Source of the DNA: Cognatazoarcus halotolerans
GTDB lineage: Bacteria > Pseudomonadota > Gammaproteobacteria > Burkholderiales > Rhodocyclaceae
Direction of reading: 5' to 3'
NCBI RefSeq assembly: GCF_009800965.1
Contig: NZ_WUAF01000001.1
Span: 62,001 to 126,000, forward strand
DNA: 64,000 nucleotides
The notes beneath the pieces are model-generated. The model did no database searches. It saw only the letters and a program-made list of their open reading frames with translations, and had not been told where the DNA came from. Below, one piece after another: positions 52,366 to 61,797 of this stretch (the stretch's first letter is position 1; the number at the start of each line of letters is the position of its first letter). A program made the position numbers and the translations under genes.

Positions 52366-54807
52366 ATGCGCAAACTGAAACTGGTGATGGTCGGCAATGG
52401 CATGGCGGGGGTCCGCACCCTCGAAGAGCTGCTGAAGATTGCACCCGATATGTACGAGATCACCGTATTCGGTGCAGAACCCCACCCCAACTACAACCGT
52501 ATCCTGCTCTCTCCGGTCCTGGCCGGCGAGATGACGCTGCAGGACATCATCCTCAACGATCATCAGTGGTACGCCGATAACAACATCGAGCTGGTGCTGA
52601 ACAACAAGATCGTCAAGATCGACCGCAAGGGCCGCAAGGTCTTCGCCGCCGACGGCAGCGAACGGGAATATGACCGCCTGCTGCTCGCCACCGGTTCCAA
52701 CCCCTTCATCCTGCCGGTACCGGGCAAGGATCTGCCGGGCGTGATCGCCTACCGCGACGTAGCCGACACCGACGAGATGATCGACGCGGCGGCCAAGCAC
52801 AAGCACGCGGTGGTCGTCGGCGCCGGCCTGCTGGGCCTCGAGGCGGCCAACGGCCTCGCCCTGCGTGGAATGGACGTCACCGTGGTGCATATCGGCGACT
52901 GGATCATGGAGCGCCAGCTGGACAAACCGGCTGCCGACATGTTGCAGAAATCGCTCGAAAAGAAGGGCCTCAAGTTCCTGCTGCCCAAATTCACCGCAGA
53001 ACTGATCGCCGGCGAATCGGGCCGTGTCGCGGCGGTGAAATTCAAGGACGGCGAGCAGATTCCGGCCGATCTGGTGGTGATGGCCGCGGGCATCCGCCCC
53101 AACACCACGCTGGCTGAATCCGCTGGTATCCACTGCGACCGCGGCATCTCGGTCAATGACACGATGCAGACCTACGATCCGCGGATCTACGCGGTTGGCG
53201 AATGCGCCAACCATCGCGGCATCGCCTACGGCCTGGTCGCGCCGCTGTTCGAACAGGCCAAGGTCTGCGCCAACCATCTCGCGATGTACGGCATCGGCAG
53301 CTACAAGGGCTCGGTAACCTCGACCAAGCTAAAGGTCACCGGCATCGACGTGTTCTCCGCGGGCGACTTCTCGGGTGGCGAAGGCACCGAGGACATCGTG
53401 CTGAACGATCCGGGTGCGGGCGTCTACAAGCGCGTGGTGCTCAAAAACGACAAGCTCGTCGGCGCGGTGATGTACGGTGACACCAAGGACGGCGCCTGGT
53501 ATTTCCAGATGCTCAAGGACGGCCAGGATGTCTCCGAGATCCGCGATCACCTGCTGTTCGGCAACAGCCACCTCGGCGACACCGGCCACAAGGGCAACAA
53601 CCTGGCGTCCTCGATGCCCGACAGTGCCGAAGTGTGCGGCTGCAACGGCGTGTGCAAGGGCACCATCGTCAAGACCATCCAGGAACAGGGACTCTTTACC
53701 CTCGAGGACGTGCGCAAGCACACCAAGGCTTCCAGCTCCTGCGGCTCCTGCACCGGTCTTGTCGAGCAGATCCTCGCCTCCACCATTGGCGGCGCCTACC
53801 AGCCGGCCGACTCGCACAACAAGCCAGTATGCGGCTGTACCGACCGCTCGCACGGCGAGGTGCGCAAGGCCATCCGCGACAACAAGCTCCTGTCGGTCCA
53901 GCAGGCCATCGATTTCCTCGAATGGCAGACCCCCAACGGCTGCGCCTCCTGCCGCCCGGCACTGAATTACTACTGCATCTCGACCTGGCCGCACGAGGCC
54001 ACCGACGACGCGCAGAGCCGCTTCATCAACGAACGCGCCCACGCCAACATCCAGAAGGATGGCACCTACTCGGTGGTGCCGCGCATGTGGGGCGGCCTGA
54101 CCACGCCGAACGAACTCAGGGCAATCGCCGACGCGGCCGAGAAATACAAGGTGCCGACGGTGAAGGTTACGGGCGGTCAGCGCATCGACCTGCTCGGCGT
54201 CAAGAAGGAAGACCTGCCGCTGATCTGGCACGACCTCGGCGAAGCCGGAATGGTATCCGGCCACGCTTACGGCAAGTCGATCCGTACGGTGAAGACCTGC
54301 GTCGGCGCCGAGCACTGCCGCTTTGGCACCCAGCTGTCGATGAGCCTCGGCGTCAAGCTCGAGAAGATGCTGTTCGGCATGTACAGCCCGCACAAGGTCA
54401 AGCTGGCCGTTTCCGGCTGCCCGCGCAACTGTGCCGAGGCCGGCATCAAGGACGTGGGCATCATCGGCGTGGATTCCGGCTACGAGATCCATGTCGCCGG
54501 CAATGGCGGCATCAAGACCGATGTCGCCCAGTTCTTCACCAAGGCCAAGACCGAAGAAGAGGTGATGGAAATTTCCGGGGCCTTCCTGCAGCTCTACCGC
54601 GAGGAAGGCTACTACCTCGAGCGCACGGTGCATTACGTCGATCGCGTCGGTCTGGATCACGTCAAGAAGCTGGTACTCGACGACGCTGCCAACCGCAAGG
54701 CGCTCTACGAGCGGCTGCTGTTCGCGCTGCAGGACTACGAGGATCCGTGGAAAGAGCACGCGCAGAAGCCGGAGCTTCGTCGCGCATTCGAACCCTTGTC
54801 GGTATGA
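52366..54807 (+). CDS. nirB: NAD(P)H nitrite reductase, large subunit
   Basis: 813 residues from ATG 52366 behind GAGGGAATTGAC; the frame is open upstream into the leader but that part is not family-like. It reduces nitrite to ammonium with NirD in the cytoplasm. Order of domains: FAD/NAD(P)H oxidoreductase (GNGMAGVRTLEELL, VVVGAGLLGLEAANGLALRG), BFD-like [2Fe-2S] (VCGCNGVCKG and CGSCTGLVEQI, about 423-470), nitrite/sulfite reductase ferredoxin-like domain, and the siroheme-[4Fe-4S] site (TCVGAEHCRFG near 645; SGCPRNCAEAG near 683). First gene of a four- or five-gene nitrate operon. Confidence 0.97.
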   Translation: MRKLKLVMVGNGMAGVRTLEELLKIAPDMYEITVFGAEPHPNYNRILLSPVLAGEMTLQDIILNDHQWYADNNIELVLNNKIVKIDRKGRKVFAADGSEREYDRLLLATGSNPFILPVPGKDLPGVIAYRDVADTDEMIDAAAKHKHAVVVGAGLLGLEAANGLALRGMDVTVVHIGDWIMERQLDKPAADMLQKSLEKKGLKFLLPKFTAELIAGESGRVAAVKFKDGEQIPADLVVMAAGIRPNTTLAESAGIHCDRGISVNDTMQTYDPRIYAVGECANHRGIAYGLVAPLFEQAKVCANHLAMYGIGSYKGSVTSTKLKVTGIDVFSAGDFSGGEGTEDIVLNDPGAGVYKRVVLKNDKLVGAVMYGDTKDGAWYFQMLKDGQDVSEIRDHLLFGNSHLGDTGHKGNNLASSMPDSAEVCGCNGVCKGTIVKTIQEQGLFTLEDVRKHTKASSSCGSCTGLVEQILASTIGGAYQPADSHNKPVCGCTDRSHGEVRKAIRDNKLLSVQQAIDFLEWQTPNGCASCRPALNYYCISTWPHEATDDAQSRFINERAHANIQKDGTYSVVPRMWGGLTTPNELRAIADAAEKYKVPTVKVTGGQRIDLLGVKKEDLPLIWHDLGEAGMVSGHAYGKSIRTVKTCVGAEHCRFGTQLSMSLGVKLEKMLFGMYSPHKVKLAVSGCPRNCAEAGIKDVGIIGVDSGYEIHVAGNGGIKTDVAQFFTKAKTEEEVMEISGAFLQLYREEGYYLERTVHYVDRVGLDHVKKLVLDDAANRKALYERLLFALQDYEDPWKEHAQKPELRRAFEPLSV

Positions 54808-54818
54808 GGGCGAGAAAG

Positions 54819-54911
54819 ATGAGCGAATGGGATGACTGGGGCGTCGGTTCGACCCAATGCCCCGACAACGACTACGACATCTGCGGCTCGACGAGCCCCC
54901 TGCTGCCCTGA
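54819..54911 (+). CDS. Putative 30-residue small protein between nirB and nirD
   Basis: A short frame from ATG 54819 to TGA 54909-54911 starting MSEWDDWGVGSTQCPDNDYD. It is acidic (six Asp/Glu), has two cysteines and two tryptophans, and ends in a hydrophobic PLLP. A weak purine-rich CGAGAAAG precedes it. It begins 11 bp after nirB and ends 9 bp before nirD, filling the gap like a normal operon gene. It is too short for codon statistics, so it may be untranslated. No family recognised. Confidence 0.5.
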   Translation: MSEWDDWGVGSTQCPDNDYDICGSTSPLLP

Positions 54912-54920
54912 GGCCCGGAC

Positions 54921-55256
54921 ATGGAAACCACAATGACTGAAGTGCAAACCGAATGGAAACGCCTGTGTGCCCTCGACGAGATCCCGATGCTGGGCTCGCG
55001 GGTCGTCACCGGCACCCCCCATGGCGACATCGCCGTGTTCCGCACGAGCGACAACGATGTCTTTGCGATACACGACAAGTGCCCACACAAGGGCGGTCCG
55101 CTGTCGCAAGGCATCGTGCATGGGCGCAGCGTGACCTGCCCCCTGCATAGCTGGAAGGTCCGGCTCGAGGACGGCAACGTGGAGGCGCCCGACGTCGGGT
55201 GCACCCGCAGCTTCGCCGCCAAGGTCGAGAACGGCACCGTTTTCCTGCAGCTCTGA
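54921..55256 (+). CDS. nirD: Nitrite reductase small subunit
   Basis: 111 residues. A Rieske-like fold that partners NirB. Unlike E. coli NirD, which lacks cluster ligands, the CPHKGG and CPLHSWK motifs (CxH / CxxH) are intact, so it probably carries a [2Fe-2S] cluster. METTMTEV allows a start at 54921 or 54933. It lies close behind nirB and the small frame, with narK following after 115 bp that include a hairpin. Confidence 0.92.
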   Translation: METTMTEVQTEWKRLCALDEIPMLGSRVVTGTPHGDIAVFRTSDNDVFAIHDKCPHKGGPLSQGIVHGRSVTCPLHSWKVRLEDGNVEAPDVGCTRSFAAKVENGTVFLQL

Positions 55257-55297
55257 ACGCACCGCAACACCCCTGATTTTTTCTCCGCCGCGCCTGT

Positions 55298-55321
55298 CGG
55301 CGCCCCGTGAATCGGGCGCCG
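55298..55321 (+). other. Hairpin between nirD and the nitrate transporter gene
   Basis: 8-bp perfect stem CGGCGCCC / GGGCGCCG with an 8-nt loop and no T run after it. It may attenuate read-through from nirBD into the transporter gene or protect the nirBD message. Confidence 0.6.
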
Positions 55322-55371
55322 AGGGCGGCGTGCGGCCGGAACCCTCTATTTCTCACTTTGGAGTTGATGCC

Positions 55372-56841
55372 ATGAGCAAAGACACCGGTTTCAACCTGCT
55401 GTCCTTCAGCGGAAAAATGAAGATCCTGCACATGAGCTGGATCGCCTTCTTCATTACCTTTTTCGTGTGGTTCAACCACGCACCGATGCTCGCGGCGATC
55501 GCCAAGTCGCTGGGACTCGAGCCGGGGCAGGTCAAGACCCTGCTGATCCTTAACGTCGCGCTGACCATCCCCGCGCGGATCCTGATCGGCATGATCACCG
55601 ACAAGTTCGGGCCGCGCATCACCTATGCGGCGCTGCTGTTCATCTCCAGCATTCCCTGCTTCATGTTCGCACTGGCCGACTCCTTCACCCAGGCGGCGAT
55701 CGCGCGCTTCCTGCTCGGTTTCATCGGCGCGGGCTTCGTGATCGGCATCCGCATGGTCAGCGAATGGTTCCCTGCCAATGAGCTCGGCACCGCGGAAGGC
55801 ATCTACGGTGGCTGGGGCAACTTCGGTTCGGCTGCCGCAGCGATGGTGCTGCCGAGCCTCGCGCTGATGTTCGGCGGCGACGACGGCTGGCGCTACGCGA
55901 TCGGCATCACCGGCGCGATGAGCCTGGTGTTCAGCGCACTGTGGTACAAGAACGTCAGCGACACCCCCAAAGGTTCGACCTACTTCAAGCCCAAGAAGAG
56001 CGGCGGCCTCGAGGTCACCAGCAAGGGCGACTTCGTATTCCTGCTGCTCATGAAGCTGCCGATGTACGCGGCACTCGCGCTGCTCACCTGGAAACTCTCG
56101 CCCGAAGGCGTGAAGATGATCAGCTCGGGCACGGCACTGGGCATATACCTCGCGCTCGTCGGTATCTTCATCTACGACTGCTACGGCGCCTACAAGGTCA
56201 ACCACGAGATCTTCGTCAAGCCGGTCCCCGAGATGCACCGCTACAAGTTCAAGCAGGTCGCGGTGCTCAACATCCTCTACTTCGCCACCTTCGGTTCGGA
56301 ACTCGCCGTGGTGTCGATGCTGCCGCTGTTCTTCAGCGAGACCTTCGGCCTCGATCCGGTCAAGGCCGGCCTGGTTGCCTCTGCCTATGCCTTCATGAAC
56401 CTCATGTCGCGCCCGGGTGGCGGCTGGATCTCCGATCGCTTCGGCCGCAAGAAGACCCTGCTGATCCTTACCGCCGGACTCGCTGCGGGCTATGCGCTGA
56501 TGGCGATGACCAACGCCAGCTGGCCGCTGTGGGTCGCCGTGGTCGTAGCGATGGCCTGCTCCTTCTTCGTACAGGCCGGCGAGGGCGCAGTGTTCGCAGT
56601 GGTGCCGCTCATCAAGCGCAGGCTCACTGGCCAGATCGCCGGCATGACCGGCGCGTACGGCAACGTCGGCGCGGTGGTGTACCTGACCGTACTGTCCTTC
56701 GTGAGCTACGAGATCTTCTTCGGCGTGATCGCCCTGACCGCGGTGGTCGGCTTCGTCACCCTACTGTTCATGGAAGAACCCCAGGGTCACATGGCCGAAG
56801 TGCGCGAGGACGGCAGCGTGGAGCTGATCAGCGTAAGCTGA
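55372..56841 (+). CDS. narK: Nitrate/nitrite MFS transporter, NarK/NasA type
   Basis: 489 residues from ATG 55372 ([19 protein letters not shown]). Twelve transmembrane helices. The nitrate-porter signatures are present: [17 protein letters not shown] near helix 1, [21 protein letters not shown] and [20 protein letters not shown] (first nitrate signature), and [19 protein letters not shown] with [15 protein letters not shown] (second). Conserved Arg in helices 2 and 8 cannot be placed exactly. It takes up nitrate for NasA and sits in the nirB operon. The symbol is generic: this subgroup is also called nasA in Pseudomonas. Confidence 0.92.
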   Translation: MSKDTGFNLLSFSGKMKILHMSWIAFFITFFVWFNHAPMLAAIAKSLGLEPGQVKTLLILNVALTIPARILIGMITDKFGPRITYAALLFISSIPCFMFALADSFTQAAIARFLLGFIGAGFVIGIRMVSEWFPANELGTAEGIYGGWGNFGSAAAAMVLPSLALMFGGDDGWRYAIGITGAMSLVFSALWYKNVSDTPKGSTYFKPKKSGGLEVTSKGDFVFLLLMKLPMYAALALLTWKLSPEGVKMISSGTALGIYLALVGIFIYDCYGAYKVNHEIFVKPVPEMHRYKFKQVAVLNILYFATFGSELAVVSMLPLFFSETFGLDPVKAGLVASAYAFMNLMSRPGGGWISDRFGRKKTLLILTAGLAAGYALMAMTNASWPLWVAVVVAMACSFFVQAGEGAVFAVVPLIKRRLTGQIAGMTGAYGNVGAVVYLTVLSFVSYEIFFGVIALTAVVGFVTLLFMEEPQGHMAEVREDGSVELISVS

Positions 56842-56867
56842 GGCCCCCCGAAACTCCTGGCCAGGGC

Positions 56868-58583
56868 ATGAGCCAACAGTTGCAGGTCCGCTTCGGCGGC
56901 TACTCAAGCGCGGGCGTGAAGGCGATCAATCAGGACGCCTTTACCGCCCACATGCCCGACGGCATCGAGCGCGATCTGAAAGGTGCCGCCGCGGTGATCT
57001 GCGACGGCGTCAGCAGCGGCGAGGATTCACAGGTGGCGAGCCAGATGGCCGCCACCGTCTTCATCACCGACTACTTCAGCACCCCGCCCACCTGGAGCAC
57101 CCGCAACGCCGCCTCCAAGGTGCTGCAGGGTCTCAACAGCTGGATCCACCGCCAGAATGCGGCGCGCAACGCGCGACAGGACAGCATGCTCACCACCTTC
57201 TCGGCGGTGATTGCAAAATCGAACACGCTTCACAGTTTTCACGCCGGCGATTCGCGCATCCATCACATGCGCGGCGAACTGTTCGAGCAGATCACCCGCG
57301 ACCACACCCTCACCGAAGGCGGCCGCGAATACCTCGCCCGCGCACTCGGCGCGGACAGCCATCTGGAGGTTGATTACCATACGCTGGAATTGCAGGAAGG
57401 CGACCGCATCCTGCTCACTACCGATGGCGTGCACGGCGTCCTGCCCCGCGCCAATCTGCGCGAACTGCTTGCCGGTTGCGACGAGGACCTCGAAGGCTGC
57501 GCAAAAACGATCGTGAATGCCGCGCTCGCGGCCGGCTCGGACGACAATCTCACTGCGTTGATCGTGAGCGTAGACCGGCTCCCGCTCGAGACCCTCGACG
57601 AGACGCACCGCCGCCTCACCCAGCTACCGATTCCTCCGGTACTTGCCAGCGGCAACCGCATCGACGGCTTCGAGGTGCTCGACGTGATCTTCAGCGGCAC
57701 CCGCAGTCACATGTACCTGGTCAAGGACCTCGACAGCAACGAGCGCTTCGTCCTGAAGGCCCCGTCGGAAAACTTCAAGGAAGATGCGGTTTACCTGGAC
57801 GGCTTCATCCGCGAGGAATGGGTTGGCCAGCGACTGGACCATCCCAACGTGATGAAGACTTTCCGCCCCGCCCGGGACAAGCGCTTCCTCTACTACCTCG
57901 GCGAGCACATCGAGGGCATGAACCTGCGCGAGTGGATGCAGGACAACCCGCACCCGCCGCTCGATGCGGTGCGAGACATCGTGCGACAGGCAGTGGACGG
58001 CCTGCGCGCCTTCCAGCGCGCCGACATGGTGCACCAGGACCTCAAGCCCGAAAACATCATGATCAACCGTGACGGGCGCGTGAAGCTGCTCGACTTCGGT
58101 ACCGTGCTGATCGCGGGCACCGACGAGATTGCCTCCCCGCTCGACAAGTCGGTGCCGCAGGGCAGCGTCAATTACGTGGCACCGGAATACCTCATGGGCG
58201 AACCGGGCAGTTTCCGTTCCGATCTGTTTTCCCTTGCCGTGATTACCTACGAGATGATCACCGGCAAGCTTCCGTTCGACGAGCCAGCGATGAAACGGGT
58301 CTCCATCGACAACTACGGCGAGCTCGACTATATCCCGGCCAACCGCGTGCGCCGCGAACTGCCGCTATGGGTGGAGGGCTGTCTGCGCAAGGCGCTGCAG
58401 CCGAATCCAGCCTACCGTTACGAAGCCTTCTCGGAGTTCCTGCAGGATTTCACGCGCCCCAACCCGCAACTCGAGGCGCGGATTCATCGCCAACCGCTGC
58501 TGGAAACCAATCCGCTGCGCTTCTGGCAGGTACTGTGCCTGATACTGGCCCTGCTCAACCTGTGGCAACTCGCCCGCGGATAG
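56868..58583 (+). CDS. Fused PP2C-type phosphatase and serine/threonine kinase
   Basis: 571 residues from ATG 56868. Residues 1-235 are a PP2C domain (NQDAFTAHM, VICDGVSSGEDS, HAGDSRIHHMRG, LLTTDGVHGVL), with metal-binding Asp residues kept. Residues about 263-535 are a Hanks kinase: Lys297 (FVLKAP), HQDLKPEN with catalytic Asp391, and Asp409 of DFG. A last transmembrane helix (FWQVLCLILALLNLW) anchors it to the inner membrane. Both activities look intact, so it could add and remove phosphate. It is 26 bp behind narK in the nirB operon; a similar kinase gene lies with nirB and nasA in Pseudomonas aeruginosa. A role in controlling nitrate uptake is inference. Confidence 0.88.
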   Translation: MSQQLQVRFGGYSSAGVKAINQDAFTAHMPDGIERDLKGAAAVICDGVSSGEDSQVASQMAATVFITDYFSTPPTWSTRNAASKVLQGLNSWIHRQNAARNARQDSMLTTFSAVIAKSNTLHSFHAGDSRIHHMRGELFEQITRDHTLTEGGREYLARALGADSHLEVDYHTLELQEGDRILLTTDGVHGVLPRANLRELLAGCDEDLEGCAKTIVNAALAAGSDDNLTALIVSVDRLPLETLDETHRRLTQLPIPPVLASGNRIDGFEVLDVIFSGTRSHMYLVKDLDSNERFVLKAPSENFKEDAVYLDGFIREEWVGQRLDHPNVMKTFRPARDKRFLYYLGEHIEGMNLREWMQDNPHPPLDAVRDIVRQAVDGLRAFQRADMVHQDLKPENIMINRDGRVKLLDFGTVLIAGTDEIASPLDKSVPQGSVNYVAPEYLMGEPGSFRSDLFSLAVITYEMITGKLPFDEPAMKRVSIDNYGELDYIPANRVRRELPLWVEGCLRKALQPNPAYRYEAFSEFLQDFTRPNPQLEARIHRQPLLETNPLRFWQVLCLILALLNLWQLARG

Positions 58584-58594
58584 CCGGGAAGCGC

Positions 58595-59746
58595 TCACCG
58601 CGCCGGCGACAGTCGAAGGATCTGACCGTCCGTTTCGTCGAGCACATACAGCGCGCCATCGGGTCCCTGGCGGACGTCGCGGATGCGATGGCCGAGTTCC
58701 TCCAGCAAACGCTCCTCGCCCACGACCCGGTCGCCGTCGAGACTCAACCGTGACAGCATCCCGAACTTGAGCGAGCCGACGAACAGGCTGCCCTGCCATA
58801 CAGGAAAGAGCTTGCCGCTATAAAAGGCCATGCCGGATGGCGCGATCGAGGGTGTCCACCGGTGAACCGGCGGCGTGATGTCAGGCCTGGTCGTTCCCTC
58901 CCCGATGGCAAAGCCGGTCACGTATTCCCGACCGTAGGTAATCACCGGCCAGCCATAGTTGGCACCGGCCCGGTCGATATTCACTTCGTCACCACCCTGC
59001 GGGCCATGCTCGTGTGTCCATAGCTGCCCGGTGCGCGGATTGAGCGCCGCACCCTGCACGTTGCGATGGCCGTAGGACCATATTTCCGGTTGCGCACCTT
59101 TTCGCCCGACGAAAGGATTATCGGCAGGTACGCTGCCGTCGGGCCTGATCCGCACCACCTTGCCCAGATGGCTGGCGAGATCCTGGGCCTTGTCGCGCTG
59201 CGTGTAACGTTCGCCCAAGGTCACGAAAAGCGTACCGTCACGGGCGACTACCAGCCGGGAACCGAAGTGGTGACGCCCGTCAGGATCGTCGCGCTGCGCG
59301 AAGATCTCTTTCACCTGCGCCAGGCGCTGGTGATCCACCTCGAGCCGCGCCCGCGCCACCGCGGTGCGCACGCCGTCGGGCGTCCTCTCGGAAAAACTGA
59401 AGAAAATCAGGCCGTCGGCCGCAAAATCGGGACTCACGACCACATCCAGCAAGCCGCCCTGCCCCCTCACATATACCGCCGGCACGCCAGCCAGAGGAGG
59501 TGAAACCGCACCATCGGTGCCAACCAGGCGCAGTCGTCCGGCCCGCTCGCTGACCAGCATCCGCCCATCGGGCAGGAAGGCCAGCGACCATGGCACATCC
59601 AGGCCTTCCGCGACGCGCTCAACACGCACCGGCCCCGCTTTGGAGGCGGCAATCAACAGGGTGGCCGCATGCGCCGCCTGACCGATGCTCGCCATGCAAA
59701 GGAGCACGGCCAGGGCAGACAGGCGAATCCGGGTTGCAGAAATCAT
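58595..59746 (-). CDS. Secreted PQQ-dependent sugar dehydrogenase family protein
   Basis: 383 residues from ATG 59746, which follows GAGGATCGTGTCG; ATG 59764 is possible. Signal peptide MISATRIRLSALAVLLCMASI... ends AHA. The six-bladed propeller of the soluble aldose dehydrogenase (YliI/Asd) type is indicated by LDVPWSLAFLPDGRMLVSER, DGRHHFGSRLVV, GHRNVQGAALNPRTGQLWTHE and the C-terminal HRIRDVRQGPDGALYVLDE. It would oxidise aldoses in the periplasm if PQQ is available; no PQQ synthesis genes are in view. Convergent with the kinase gene, 11 bp apart. Confidence 0.88.
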   Translation of the reverse strand: MISATRIRLSALAVLLCMASIGQAAHAATLLIAASKAGPVRVERVAEGLDVPWSLAFLPDGRMLVSERAGRLRLVGTDGAVSPPLAGVPAVYVRGQGGLLDVVVSPDFAADGLIFFSFSERTPDGVRTAVARARLEVDHQRLAQVKEIFAQRDDPDGRHHFGSRLVVARDGTLFVTLGERYTQRDKAQDLASHLGKVVRIRPDGSVPADNPFVGRKGAQPEIWSYGHRNVQGAALNPRTGQLWTHEHGPQGGDEVNIDRAGANYGWPVITYGREYVTGFAIGEGTTRPDITPPVHRWTPSIAPSGMAFYSGKLFPVWQGSLFVGSLKFGMLSRLSLDGDRVVGEERLLEELGHRIRDVRQGPDGALYVLDETDGQILRLSPAR

Positions 59747-59809
59747 CGACACGATCCTCGTCATGTAGTCCAATCGACCCGCCAAATCCGGCAATGTTCC
59801 GTTGCTCAA

Positions 59810-59842
59810 GTGGTATATTAGCAACCTCTGATTAATATCCAC
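59810..59842. promoter_or_regulatory. Imperfect inverted repeat before the MBL-fold gene
   Basis: GTGGTATATTA (59810-59820) and TTAATATCCAC (59832-59842) form an A/T-rich imperfect dyad in the divergent promoter region. Persulfide-dioxygenase/TauE operons are often controlled by ArsR-type BigR/SqrR repressors on similar dyads; no such regulator gene is in the window. Confidence 0.35.
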
Positions 59843-59879
59843 CGGCCTGCTGTCGGCGGAGAACGGCCCGGAGCCGAGG

Positions 59880-60758
59880 ATGAACGAATCCATGCAGATC
59901 GAAGCCTTTTTCGACGAGACCACGAGCACCATCAGCTACATCGTCGTCGACCCTCGAAGCATGCGCTGTGCGGTGATCGACAGCGTTCTCGACTATGACC
60001 CCAAGGCCGGGCGTACCGGCACCCGCGGTGCGGACAGGCTGATCGAACGGATCGGCACGCTCGGCGCAACGCTCGACTGGATTCTCGAGACCCACGTCCA
60101 TGCCGACCACCTTTCCGCCGCGCCCTACATTCAGGCCCAGCTCGGGGGCCGGCTCGCGATCGGCAGCCACATCACCACCGTCCAGCAGGTATTTGGCAAG
60201 CTCTTCAACGCCGGCACCGACTTTGCGCGGGACGGCAGCCAGTTCAACCAGTTGCTCGACGATGGCGAAACCTTCGCCATCGGCACGCTGCAGTGCCGCG
60301 CGATGCACACCCCCGGCCACACGCCGGCATGCATGACCTACGTTGTCTCGGATGGCGACGACACCGTCGCCTTCGTCGGCGACACCCTGTTCATGCCCGA
60401 TTACGGCACCGCCCGCTGCGACTTTCCCGGCGGCGATGCTCGCACGCTTTACCGCTCGATCCGCAAGGTGCTCTCGCTCCCGCCGGAAACCCGGCTCTAC
60501 CTGTGCCACGACTATCAACCCGGCGGACGCGACATGGCCTATGTCACGACGGTCGCCGAACAGCGTGCGGGCAACATCCATGTCCATGACGGCGTCAGCG
60601 AAGACGAGTTCGCAACCATGCGGGCGGACCGGGACGCCACCCTGGAGATGCCGACGCTGATGCTGCCCTCGGTTCAGGTCAACATGCGCGCAGGGGAACT
60701 GCCGCCGGCGGAAAGCAACGGCATGCGCTACATCAAGATTCCGCTCAACGCGCTGTGA
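59880..60758 (+). CDS. MBL-fold hydrolase, persulfide dioxygenase-like
   Basis: 292 residues; ATG 59892 is an alternative start. The metal-binding motif THVHADHLSAA (HxHxDH) and the later His/Asp ligands in PGHTPACMTY and GDTLFMPDYGTARCDFPGG are intact. The GTARCDFPGGD stretch is typical of the ETHE1/Blh persulfide dioxygenase group rather than glyoxalase II. It would oxidise glutathione persulfide to sulfite. The following TauE/SafE gene (30 bp downstream) would export sulfite, a known pairing. Confidence 0.82.
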   Translation: MNESMQIEAFFDETTSTISYIVVDPRSMRCAVIDSVLDYDPKAGRTGTRGADRLIERIGTLGATLDWILETHVHADHLSAAPYIQAQLGGRLAIGSHITTVQQVFGKLFNAGTDFARDGSQFNQLLDDGETFAIGTLQCRAMHTPGHTPACMTYVVSDGDDTVAFVGDTLFMPDYGTARCDFPGGDARTLYRSIRKVLSLPPETRLYLCHDYQPGGRDMAYVTTVAEQRAGNIHVHDGVSEDEFATMRADRDATLEMPTLMLPSVQVNMRAGELPPAESNGMRYIKIPLNAL

Positions 60759-60788
60759 TCCCCGAAAGGCGCCCGGCTACGCGCTGAG

Positions 60789-61628
60789 ATGTTCCTGGAC
60801 AGCCTCGATCCCGGCCTGGTCGCTTCGGCCCTTGGCGGCGTGGTCGGCATCGTGCTGGCCTTGACCGGGGCGGGCGGCGGCATCCTTGCCGTCCCCCTGC
60901 TGGTATTCGGGCTCCACCTGCCGATGCAGCAAGCCGCACCGATCGGGCTGCTCGCGGTCGGCATCGCCGCGGCACTGGGTGCGGCGCTCGGCCTTCGCGA
61001 GGGCATCGTGCGCTATCGCGCGGCGACCCTCATCGGCATTACCGGCATGCTGCTCGCTCCGTTCGGCGTATGGCTTGCCCAGCACATTCCGGATGCCCCG
61101 CTGATGGTGGCCTTCGCCGGGGTGCTCGCCTGGACCGCCTGGCGAATGCTGCGGCAGGCTCGTCGACCGGCAGGCCCCGGCTCGACGGTGGAGATCTCGA
61201 ATCCGCCCGAATGCCGGGTTGCCGAAGCGGGTGGCCGGCTCGCATGGACCCTGCCCTGTGCGCGCGCCATGGCACTCACCGGAGCGCTCTCGGGCACGCT
61301 CAGCGGGCTGCTCGGCGTTGGCGGAGGGTTCGTGATCGTGCCTTCGCTTACCAGCCATACCAATCTTGACGCACGGAGCATACTCGCCACCTCACTGGCG
61401 GTGATCGCCATGGTATCCGTGGGCGGCGTGTCGGCGGCGGCCCTGCACGGCGCGATCACCTGGCACATCGCCCGGCCGTTTGCGGCCGGGGCGGTTGTCG
61501 CACTACTGGCAGGCCGCCTCGTCGCAGCACGAGTCGACAGCCGCCACCTCCGCCTCGCCTTCGCTATTCTGAGCCTCGCCGTAGCCGCCCTGCTGCTGGC
61601 CCGCGGGCTCGGGGTCGTCACGCTCTAA
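60789..61628 (+). CDS. TauE/SafE family membrane transporter
   Basis: 279 residues with about eight transmembrane helices in two halves. Each half has a glycine-rich family motif: LTGAGGGILAVPLLVFGL near the start, and LSGLLGVGGGFVIVPSL in the middle. Members export sulfite, sulfoacetate or related anions. The position 30 bp after the persulfide-dioxygenase-like gene suggests sulfite export during sulfide detoxification. Confidence 0.9.
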   Translation: MFLDSLDPGLVASALGGVVGIVLALTGAGGGILAVPLLVFGLHLPMQQAAPIGLLAVGIAAALGAALGLREGIVRYRAATLIGITGMLLAPFGVWLAQHIPDAPLMVAFAGVLAWTAWRMLRQARRPAGPGSTVEISNPPECRVAEAGGRLAWTLPCARAMALTGALSGTLSGLLGVGGGFVIVPSLTSHTNLDARSILATSLAVIAMVSVGGVSAAALHGAITWHIARPFAAGAVVALLAGRLVAARVDSRHLRLAFAILSLAVAALLLARGLGVVTL

Positions 61629-61797
61629 GCTCCGTCGGCCCCCTGCCCGCCGCCCCGCGGAACGAGACCGCTGCGCTCAAGTTCGCCGCTCCCGGCCCGA
61701 TATGAAAACGGTTCATGCACGCCGGGAACGCGCACGCGCGGATCCTCGAGCGGCATGTTTCATCTCTGGCCAGAAGAACACCAATACAGGGAGCCCC

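Noticed and set aside
53634-54818. Long plus-strand frame through nirB in the frame of the 30-codon small gene
   Set aside because: The part inside nirB is Arg-rich shadow sequence. Only the last 30 codons, in the gap after nirB, are considered possible.
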